Shown here: one piece after another, positions 8,488 to 16,500 of the stretch | How the letters are laid out: each line of letters opens with the position of its first letter | Position numbering within the stretch: position 1 is the first letter of the stretch | Program-made: the position numbers and the translations under genes | Notes under the pieces: model-generated | The model's input: only the letters and a program-made list of their open reading frames with translations | What the model was told of the DNA's origin: nothing | Databases searched by the model: none | Source of the DNA: Armatimonadota bacterium | GTDB lineage: Bacteria > Bacteroidota > Ignavibacteria > OLB7 | Length of the DNA: 43,909 nt | Assembly (NCBI GenBank): GCA_020850315.1 | Contig: JADZEY010000003.1 | Location: forward strand, 1 to 43,909 | Direction: 5' to 3'

Positions 8488-8892
8488 ATGAGAAATATCC
8501 TGCACCATATCGCCGTTCTGCTGCAGTTGCTTGCGCTTGCGCCGGTAAACACACTGGCCGCGTTGGGGGTTACAAGCAACGATTGCTGCGCACCGCAGCA
8601 ACCAGTTTCGGCAGCAGCTTCCAATGGCGATCACTGTTGCGTTGATGAAGCACGCTTGCAAGAGCATGATTCCGATGGCCGCGCCACCCCGGGGCAGTGC
8701 AGCCACCCGCCTTCGGCGCAGGATCAATCCGATAACGCCCACAACTGCACCTGCTGCCTTGTGGGAACCATCGCCTGCCCCGTGTTCCTTCCTCCCCCTT
8801 CGCTGCTGCTTGCTTGCGTGGATTCCCACTACTCCCCCCATCCCCTTTCCACATTCTCCCCGGCCATTGATCACCCTCCCTGTTTGTTGTAG
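8488..8892 (+). CDS. Small Cys-rich exported protein, probable metal-related partner of TonB receptor
   Basis: 134 residues with an N-terminal hydrophobic export signal (MRNILHHIAVLLQLLALAP). The mature part carries about eleven cysteines, many paired (NDCC, DHCC, QCSH, HNCTCC, ACP), with His nearby, a pattern suited to binding soft metals. The C-terminal third is Pro-rich. Bacteroidota often encode a short His/Cys-rich exported protein (HYC_CC_PP-like) just before a TonB-dependent receptor; the resemblance is from memory. The receptor starts 99 bases downstream on the same strand, so the two probably form an operon. Binding of copper or another metal is inference. Coding status is supported by the signal peptide, the Cys pattern and the context. 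Confidence 0.6.
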   Translation: MRNILHHIAVLLQLLALAPVNTLAALGVTSNDCCAPQQPVSAAASNGDHCCVDEARLQEHDSDGRATPGQCSHPPSAQDQSDNAHNCTCCLVGTIACPVFLPPPSLLLACVDSHYSPHPLSTFSPAIDHPPCLL

Positions 8893-8991
8893 TTCGGCCC
8901 CGCCACCATCGTTGTACCAATCCACTCGGCAGCATTGCACCGCTGCGTGGTGGCACTGCTTCGGATAGTAGAAACGAACAACAATCAAACA

Positions 8992-11268
8992 ATGAACAAT
9001 AGACTACTCACACTTCCATTGTGGGCATTGGTTTGCTTGCAGCTGCAGGCCCAACAACCCACCACAATCGGCGAAACCACGCCACCAACAGAATCTTTGC
9101 AAACTGCCCCCACGGGAACAAAACCGCTGCTTGGCCGGATACGTTCGGCGGGGGATGGGTCCCCAATCAGCGGAGCCACCATCCGCGTTGTTGGTGTGGA
9201 TAGCAGCTACGCCGGCCAGCAAGGGGCAATCACCCGCGCCGACGGAACCTTCACGTTGCAACGCCCGGCAGCGGCCATCACTCTGGAAATCCGCTCGATC
9301 GGCTACGCAACCAAAACCATCACCGTGGCCGACACCATGACGCTAATGGCCACCACGCTTCAGGAAACCGAAGCGTTGCAGCCAACGGTGCACGTGACCG
9401 GAATACGCCGGCAACGCTCGGTGGAGGACGCTTGCTGCCGTGTGGAATCACTGCAAGAAGAGGTGCAGCAGCACGCCCCATTTTCCCCAAGCGTTGGCGA
9501 AGTGCTCCGCCGCTACAGTTCCTGCACCTCGGCACGGATCAGCTGCGCAATTGATAACTCCGCCTCGATTCGGCTGCGGGGATTGGAACCCACCTACGTG
9601 AAAACCTTGATTGATGGAATGCCGGTCTTCGGCGGGCTATCCACATTCTACGGCCTAAGCCTGATCCCCGCTGGGGCGTTGCAGACGATCAAAATTTCCG
9701 AGGGGGCCTCCAGCGGGCTGCACGGAAACGGCGCGGTCAGCGGCGTGGTGGACTTACTGCTGCGGCAACCAACCGAAGTAAGCGAGCTGAACGTGACGGC
9801 CAACCTTGCCGGGGATGGAGCAAGCCTTCCGGAAGGACGCGACGTTGGCGTTGGCTACACCGGAATGGCCGGGAATGTTGGGATTGCTGCCTTCGGCGCA
9901 TTCAACCAGCATCAGGGGGATTTGGACCGCGAAGCAATTGCCCGCAACTACACCCGATTCAGCGGCGTTGCCCGAGCAAACATCATGGCCGATGATGCCA
10001 CGGAACTGACGCTCACAACAATCGGCGCGGGGGAATCGCGCGAGGGAACTGTTGCCGGACTTTCCGGGCAGCAACCATTCCGTGAGGCAGTGGACCTTGC
10101 CCGCTACGACCTGATGCTGCGGGGTGCGCGCTCCTTCACGGAAACTTCCGAACTCAGCATCGCCGCAATGTTCAGCGGGATGCACGCCACCCACGACGCA
10201 GGAGAATTAACGGCATCGGAACTTGCGCAGAAGGTGATGTTCGGCAACATCCTGTTCCGCACGGAGTTGGCGGGGAACAACCTTACCATTGGGGGTGAGT
10301 TCCGCAGCGACCGGATGGAATCGGAACAACGCCCAGACCTTGCCTACGATTACTCCGTCGGCTCGCTGATTCTTCAAGATGAGCTCCCACTTTCGGAACA
10401 GGTTGGGCTGCTTGGGAGCGTTCGGCTTGATAACCACTCGGCAGCGGGGAGCATCATCTCGCCACGCGGTTCGGTTCGCTACCAGCCAATTGCAAATTTG
10501 ACCATGCGGCTGATGGCCGGGCGTGGGTTCAAAGGGCAAGCATTGTTTGATGAGAATCACCTTTCGGTGGATGGGGTCTATCGCTGGCGGAACAATCCAG
10601 AGTTTGATTTCGAGCGCTCCACAACCTTCAACTACGACATCAGCTACAGCTTCATGATTGGGGAAACCGCAGGGGTTGATGCCAACTTCAACGCCTACTG
10701 GACCGCAATTGATGGCAAAGGTATCCCCCACCCCGACTCGCTGGCGGCGGGAACGCTGTTCATGGTCAACAGCAACCGCCCCACGCGGCTAACGGGGATG
10801 GAGCTTCAGCTTCGTCCGAACATTGGCGAGCATCTAAGTGGGTCGGTAGGGCTTGCGCTGATCCGCTACGCCATGCAGGATGCGGCGGGAAGCTACCAGC
10901 AGCTTCCCCTTGCGCCACGCGCCAACGTTGACGCTTCGGTGATGTACGAAGATCGCCAGCAAGGGATCACCGCCGAAGCATGGGGAAGCTGGATCGGGTC
11001 GCAGCTGCTTCCGGCCAATCCAAGCAACCTGGCCCAGTCGCCAGCCTACACACTGCTGAACTTTCGCGTTGAAAAAGCATTTGGGAAATTGGCACTCTAT
11101 GCCGGAGCAATGAACCTGCTGGATCAGCAACAAGAGCGCACCATGCCGCTGGCCTTCGAGACCAGCAACCGCGCAGTTGATGGAAGCATAGTGTGGGGGC
11201 CGATAGAAGGGCGCGAGTTTTTTGCAGGAGTGCGCTGGGCGGTGTTTGGTGGAGAGGATGAGAACTGA
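8992..11268 (+). CDS. TonB-dependent outer-membrane receptor
   Basis: About 758 residues, starting MNNRLLTLPLWALVCLQLQAQ (signal peptide); upstream in-frame codons to 8935 are not needed. A carboxypeptidase-regulatory-like domain follows (ISGATIRVVGVDSSYAG ... LEIRSIGYATKTITV). The plug domain contains ASIRLRGLEPTYVKTLIDGMPVFGGLSTFYGL and GAVSGVVDLLLRQP. The rest is a beta-barrel ending FFAGVRWAVF. The plug has unusual cysteines (EDACCRVES and SCTSARISCAID), seen in receptors that sit beside Cys-rich proteins. It probably imports a metal or metal complex using TonB energy; substrate identity is inference. It is complete, with no frameshift. Confidence 0.92.
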   Translation: MNNRLLTLPLWALVCLQLQAQQPTTIGETTPPTESLQTAPTGTKPLLGRIRSAGDGSPISGATIRVVGVDSSYAGQQGAITRADGTFTLQRPAAAITLEIRSIGYATKTITVADTMTLMATTLQETEALQPTVHVTGIRRQRSVEDACCRVESLQEEVQQHAPFSPSVGEVLRRYSSCTSARISCAIDNSASIRLRGLEPTYVKTLIDGMPVFGGLSTFYGLSLIPAGALQTIKISEGASSGLHGNGAVSGVVDLLLRQPTEVSELNVTANLAGDGASLPEGRDVGVGYTGMAGNVGIAAFGAFNQHQGDLDREAIARNYTRFSGVARANIMADDATELTLTTIGAGESREGTVAGLSGQQPFREAVDLARYDLMLRGARSFTETSELSIAAMFSGMHATHDAGELTASELAQKVMFGNILFRTELAGNNLTIGGEFRSDRMESEQRPDLAYDYSVGSLILQDELPLSEQVGLLGSVRLDNHSAAGSIISPRGSVRYQPIANLTMRLMAGRGFKGQALFDENHLSVDGVYRWRNNPEFDFERSTTFNYDISYSFMIGETAGVDANFNAYWTAIDGKGIPHPDSLAAGTLFMVNSNRPTRLTGMELQLRPNIGEHLSGSVGLALIRYAMQDAAGSYQQLPLAPRANVDASVMYEDRQQGITAEAWGSWIGSQLLPANPSNLAQSPAYTLLNFRVEKAFGKLALYAGAMNLLDQQQERTMPLAFETSNRAVDGSIVWGPIEGREFFAGVRWAVFGGEDEN

Positions 11269-11291
11269 GTGTGATAGCCCCCCTCGGTGAG

Positions 11292-11384
11292 GTTGCTTCA
11301 TCGAAGACTCCTTGCAATGACGCGCTGTGAGCTTTGGGAACCCTCGCCCCGCATCATTGCCCAGAGCCATGGCGACGAAGCAAC
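11292..11384. repeat. Imperfect inverted repeat of the GTTGCTTCRTCG...GCAATGA type
   Basis: The left arm (11292-11322) starts GTTGCTTCATCG and ends GCAATGACG. The right arm (11352-11384), read on the minus strand, starts GTTGCTTCGTCG and ends GCAATGATG. Arms with these words recur as intergenic repeats in many environmental genomes (from memory). Here they follow the TonB gene and could also fold as a terminator-like structure. Confidence 0.6.
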
Positions 11385-11717
11385 GACGGGGGAATGACGT
11401 GTCACCCGCTACCATTTCCGTGGCGTATCACACGCCGGATCAGCACTATTTTCCGCCGGTTTCTTCGGTGGTGATGGTTGTGTTGGGCGTGGGTGGGCTG
11501 TGCTGTTGGGGCTATCGCCGATTGGCAGACGGAGCAAGGCATAGCCCCCACCATACCGAAGAAAAAGAAGGATAGATAGTGAGGTTCGACAAGGGTTCTG
11601 GTGGTGGGAAGTTCCATAATTGTCGCTGTAGTATGGTGTTGAAGTCTGCCCGGCTATGCTGAATTTCAGCAGCGGTTCCGAACGCCTGCAAATGTATTGT
11701 ACTGGCACTTCCGCCGA

Positions 11718-11735
11718 ATGTACCCAAGGGTACAT
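11718..11735. promoter_or_regulatory. Perfect palindrome ATGTACCC-AA-GGGTACAT upstream of DUF2461 gene
   Basis: Two perfect 8-base arms are separated by AA, 57 bases before the ATG at 11793. A second palindrome, GCTGAA-T-TTCAGC, lies at 11658-11670. The size and spacing fit a dimeric repressor operator, but no regulator gene is adjacent, and a role is inference. Confidence 0.4.
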
Positions 11736-11792
11736 CATCGGGTTGAAATTTCACGAGCTTCTGCGCCCATCCACAATCAACCAGCTATTTCC

Positions 11793-12509
11793 ATGAGCCA
11801 ACTACTCCCCGATGTCCCGCCACCAATGCCGTTCGACGGCTTCAGCACCAACACCTTCAACTTCCTTCACCAGCTGAAGGAGAACAACAACAAACCGTGG
11901 TTCGATTCCCACCGTGCCGACTACGAACACCACCTGCGCCAGCCAAGCAAAGATTTGGTTGCACAGATGGCATCCCTGTTTGCCGAGCATGGATTGCCGC
12001 TGATCGCCACCCCGCAACGCTCGCTGTTCCGCATCAACCGCGACATCCGTTTCTCCAAGGATAAATCCCCCTACAAAACGCATATCGGCATTGTCTTCCC
12101 AATGGAGGGATTAGGCGCGGGGGAGTGGTTCGGATGCTACTTCAGCTTCCAGCCGGAAGGGAAGCGCGGTGTGCTGAGTTACTGCGGCGGCGGGGTTCAT
12201 ATGCCTTCGGCCCCGGTGCTGCAACGCCTGCGCAAGCGGATTGAGAACAACCACGAAGAGCTTACAGCACTATCCAACGACCCAGATTTTTTGGCGCTCT
12301 ATCCAACGGGGCTGAAAGGGGAATCGCTACAACGAATGCCGAAAGGATACACCGAACCACACCCCGCCGCCAACTACCTGAAGATGACCAACTTCGAGTT
12401 TGCTGCAACGATTACGCAGCAACAACTCACCAGCCCCGATTTACCAGAACTGTTGCTGGCACATTGCGCAGCGGCAATGCCACTGCTGGAGTTTTTTGCA
12501 ACCCCGTAA
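11793..12509 (+). CDS. DUF2461 (TIGR02453) family protein
   Basis: A 238-residue protein of unknown biochemical function. It matches DUF2461: an N-terminal FLHQLKENNNKPWFDSHRADY block (family F-L..L..NN.k.WF...r..Y), then the hallmark FRINRDIRFSKDKSPYKTHIG, then a C-terminal region with PKGYTEPHPAANYLKMTNF. I chose the ATG at 11793 because the conserved region starts soon after it, although the frame is open from 11697. It converges on the nucleotidyltransferase gene with a hairpin in between. Confidence 0.88.
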   Translation: MSQLLPDVPPPMPFDGFSTNTFNFLHQLKENNNKPWFDSHRADYEHHLRQPSKDLVAQMASLFAEHGLPLIATPQRSLFRINRDIRFSKDKSPYKTHIGIVFPMEGLGAGEWFGCYFSFQPEGKRGVLSYCGGGVHMPSAPVLQRLRKRIENNHEELTALSNDPDFLALYPTGLKGESLQRMPKGYTEPHPAANYLKMTNFEFAATITQQQLTSPDLPELLLAHCAAAMPLLEFFATP

Positions 12510-12514
12510 CCGAG

Positions 12515-12551
12515 CGGGAAACCAGGGGCTGAACTCACTTCTGGTTCCCCG
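12515..12551. terminator. Bidirectional hairpin between convergent genes
   Basis: CGGGAAACCAG (12515-12525) pairs with CTGGTTCCCCG (12541-12551) with one mismatch. It fills the 43-base gap between the stops of the DUF2461 gene (plus) and the nucleotidyltransferase gene (minus). Confidence 0.55.
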
Positions 12552-12552
12552 T

Positions 12553-13335
12553 TTACTTCTGCATCATCTCCCCGATGACTTCCAAAAACCACTGTTCCCC
12601 TTCTTGCTGCCGCTGGCGGATTTCATCGGCGTTGGCAACGTAGAAGAACCGCTCCAACCGCGCACCAAGCTCCGCCGGAAGATCATGCTGGATATACCGT
12701 GTGTGGAAGTTGTGGCGTTGTGGGCAATGCCTGATTCGCAGAAGCTCCACCAGCGGGCGCACCAACCAACTGTGGTAGAACGCAACCGCTTCAATCACAT
12801 TCCCACGGTTCAACTCCTTCAGCACCAGCGGTTGGAACAGGATGAAATTTTGACGCATCTGCGGAAGCCGCGCAAGCAGCGATTGCCGGTGCGATTCGGC
12901 ATCGAACGGAGCCGGCCCCACCACCCCAGATTTATCGAAATGAACCACCGGAACGCCATGGATGGCTTGCCGCAAAAAAGCTTCACGCGCAGCGGCTTGG
13001 CTGTGGCGGCTGATGCTAAGATCAATCATCAAAAATGGGCTGGCATTGGCAAGGCGGTAGAACGCCTGCGAATGCCCATGCCACGTTGGGTCCGGAAGCC
13101 GGAAGCGAATTTCAATGGCTGAAAGGGTTGCCAGTGCGTGCTCAACTTCGGCGAAAGCCTCCTCCACGTGGTCGTCGTCAACGTCAAATTGCAGGTCAAT
13201 ATCGGACCACTGGTCAACACGGTCGAAAGCAATCGCGCCGGCCTCCCACATTGCATGAACGTAGGGAAGCGGCTGAAGCCGTTGGCGAAGCGCGTGAAGA
13301 ATTTCCTGGCGAGTAAGAAGCGATGGAGAGTCCAT
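12553..13335 (-). CDS. Nucleotidyltransferase-domain protein
   Basis: A 260-residue protein starting MDSPSLLTRQEI. The Pol-beta-type nucleotidyltransferase core is visible early: WEAGAIAFDRVDQWSDIDLQFDVDDD, with the two metal-binding Asp residues in SDIDL. The usual GS of the GSxxxGxxxxxSDID motif is replaced by AGAIAF, so the nucleotide-binding loop is atypical. The C-terminal half is helical (VLKELNRGNVIEAVAFYHSWLVRPLVELLRIRHCP), as in aminoglycoside-nucleotidyltransferase- or MNT-like proteins. Substrate unknown. The ATG at 13335 fits the domain start, and longer in-frame extension to 13464 looks non-coding. Confidence 0.75.
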   Translation of the reverse strand: MDSPSLLTRQEILHALRQRLQPLPYVHAMWEAGAIAFDRVDQWSDIDLQFDVDDDHVEEAFAEVEHALATLSAIEIRFRLPDPTWHGHSQAFYRLANASPFLMIDLSISRHSQAAAREAFLRQAIHGVPVVHFDKSGVVGPAPFDAESHRQSLLARLPQMRQNFILFQPLVLKELNRGNVIEAVAFYHSWLVRPLVELLRIRHCPQRHNFHTRYIQHDLPAELGARLERFFYVANADEIRQRQQEGEQWFLEVIGEMMQK

Positions 13336-13588
13336 GTGAAGTTGGCAGTTGAGTTGTGATGTAGCGGTGCTCCCTCCGCAAATCGTCCGCCCCGAACGGG
13401 AGAACGGAGGAAGAGTTACGAGTTTTTTTCCCCCAACGGGCCACACCACCCAATCCCAGAACAACGCCCTACGGGCACCACATTGCTATATCCCTCCTGT
13501 TCCCCAATTTCCCTCTTTGGCATCTCGCAGCGTCGCGGTAGATTTCGCGCTGCTATGATCCGGTTCTGTTGGGAACATTCAACATTGA

Positions 13589-16500
13589 ATGAATGTTCTT
13601 ACCTCTGCAACCAATTCCGCAAGCACCGAAGCTCACTTTCCTGCAACACCGATGAAACCGACCCGGCTGAACCTTCCCACACTTCGTGCAGCACGATTTG
13701 CTCACCCCGGTAGCCCTTCCAACTTCTCCCATTCGGCACTGCTGCGCCCCGGCGGCCCGGCGGTTACGCGGCGGCAAGTGGTGAAAATGGCAGGCCTTGC
13801 TGCGCTTGGAATCACGCCCGCAGCAGGCGCGGTTGCCCCTTCGTTGCTGGGAAATTTGGAGATGGTTGGCGACCGCAACCACGTGGCGTTTCTGCTGGGG
13901 GGGAAAGTCCGTTGGGCGATCAACACGCGGCGGTTTGGGGGAAGCCCCAGGCTTGCGGTGGCCCGCACCGATTCGGCGATTACCGTGCAACTGCGCGGCG
14001 CGCTCTTTCCGGGAACCACCCTTCCTGCCAATCTTCATCTGACCATCCACCGCGGACTGATGGGATGCCGCGCCACGCTGCAGATGGAGCTTGGCAAGTT
14101 CCATTGCGACTTCCCTTTTGAACGCTGGCTGATTGGAATGAGCCGTGCCGAATCGCGGGTTGAGTTTTCCGGCCACAACACTGGCGGCGCGCCGTTGGTG
14201 CTGCGCGGCAAAGCCCATGCAGCCTTCACCCCCGATTGGAGCTTGGCCATTGATGGAGATGGAGTTGCGGAAGTCAATCACTTCGATGCCGCAGCAACCG
14301 CCGATGGATGCACCCTGAAGCTGGCCGAACCCACAGAACCAAGCCTGTTGGAAGAACCAATTTCCCGCCGAACAATCATCAAGGTTGAGCGTGGCAACCG
14401 GACTTGGGCGTTCCTTCCGGCGATTGCTTCGGGGCTTGGATGGAGTGCCGCAGCAGCCAACACCTTCGACCGCCTCACCATTGAAGCTGCCGAAAGCCGC
14501 ACCCGCCAGGCACGCCACGCAATCCTTGCCGAGCATCTTGGCGACGGGCCATCGCTGGCCGTTGCAACCGGCTACGGCCTAGACCGCGACGGGGATCCAT
14601 TCCAGCTTCCGATCCGTTCGGCAGCATACGCCGCAGCGGTTGGGCCGGATGGAAGCCGGCATCAAGCAGTGATTGGACGCTATCCGCAATCCCCGGTCTG
14701 GCTGCATGATGGCGGAATCAGCCTTGAGCTATCCGATGCCGAAGGGCTGCCGCCGATCGAGATCACCGGGGTGAATGGGCATATCCAGCGGGCCGCGCTT
14801 GCCCCCACCATTCGGCGGCTTCATGCGGCAATGCCCGGCGCGATTACCGAGCCATCTTTCTTCCCGGAAGGCCACCGTTTGAACCTGATGCCCGACTCCC
14901 CGTTTGTGGCCCCGAAAGGTCCAATCATCACCAAGCCCGGCGGCGATATCACCATCGGCGCGGGGGCGGCCAAGGATGCGGCAAAGGACGCTGAAAAATT
15001 CAAAATGCTTCCATCGGGAACGCCCGATGGAGACAAGATTCAGCCAACAAACCCCACCCCATTCCCGGCGGACCTCACCGTCTCGGTTGTTCGGCCAAAG
15101 GATCTTCTGGTGCTTCGGTTCCAGTTCGTCAACCTTGCGCTGCAATACCGCGAAGGGTCGGGGAATTTTTTGGTGCGAACTGGCGACAAAGCCGCCTATC
15201 TGGTGATCCACTTCCCGCCGCAGAACATCGCCGAGCAGGCATTTTTCGAGACTTCGGCCGAGGAGAACTACGCCCCCGCCAAAAAAAGCGACGGCAGCCC
15301 AATCGGCCCCGGCGATGCTGGCTATCCGCCAGCCGGCGGCGGCGAACCCCCAACCCCGCCACCGGTGAAAGCCCGCATTGCCGGCCCCAGCCGCCTTGCA
15401 TTTTTTATCCCGAAGGAGATCACCACAATCCCCTACACGCTGGAGGCGCTGTTGGATTGGTCGAAGCTGGAGCCAAGCCTTCCCAGCGTGGCACTGCCGC
15501 CGCCGCCACCGCCGCCGCAAGTGATGGCTGGCGGGTGGGGAGGGAAAGCCGGGACAATCACCGCAAAAGATGCGGAGATACGAGATGTGGAGATAGCAAC
15601 CTACAAGGGGAAGGCACGCGCAGCCAAATCGGCCAACGCCACCAGCGTGCAAAAAAAGCTGAATGCCGAGGTGCAGATTGATGAAGGGATGCAGCAGAAA
15701 ATGGCGATCGAAATCGAAAAAACGGGGGGGCTGAACAGCGAAAAAGCCCGGCGGGTGGCCGCCACCACCGCGCAGAAACCAAAAGCCCGCAAGAAGAACG
15801 GAGGTGGCGAGGATGAGTTCTACGGCTACTTCAGCACCGACCTGGGCTTAAGCTGGTCGGCGGAGCTTGGCGCGTACTTCGGCATCCGCGAGCCGCTGCC
15901 AACCGAGACGGCACTGGAAACCCCCTACCGGCTGATCCTTGCCCCAAACCGTTTTGGCGGCTGGGCACACCTGCAAGGCCCCGTGACCCTTCCGACGGTC
16001 AACCCAGTAACCAACGCAAGCACCGAGCGCACCGAGCTGTGGCACACCCGGCTTGGGGTGATGCGTTCCAGCAAGACCAAAGCCTGGGTGGATGAAGACT
16101 CCGATTACTACCGCACGCTGCGCGCCGTCTGGTCGCCCGATTATGTGAAAGGGGGCCACGCTCCGCACTTCAATCCCAGCGATCCCGTCAGCCTCGAGAG
16201 CTCCATCCGCAACCCCTTCCGGATGTCGCTGGATGCCTTCGACCGCGACGAGCTGGTGAAGCTCACCAGCGATTTCACCCTTGCCGACACCGACGAGCGG
16301 GTGGTGCGGGCCGACCGGCTGATGCTCAGTTCGCTTGGTGCCTGGATGAACGTTCGCGGCGGGTGGGATGTGCCAATCGCCAACCCGCCGCTGTCGGTGG
16401 AGGAATGGCGCCACCGCGCAACAATGGGGCGCGACCACTACGTGCGGGTGGTGTATAAAGGCTTCCTGTTTCCGTTTGGCCACCGCGCAAGCCTGATAAA

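Larger units (their letters stand above)
11269..11792 (+). other. Non-coding stretch between TonB receptor and DUF2461 gene
   Basis: No convincing gene in 524 bases. Open frames here (for example 11327-11575 plus and 11402-11617 minus) lack recognisable domains or good start sites and cross the repeats. The region holds an imperfect inverted repeat (11292-11384) and two short palindromes (11658-11670 and 11718-11735) near the downstream gene. Confidence 0.6.

Noticed and set aside
11327-11575. 82-codon plus-strand frame after the TonB gene
   Set aside because: One hydrophobic segment is present, but the start lies between the inverted-repeat arms and there is no ribosome site or family signature.
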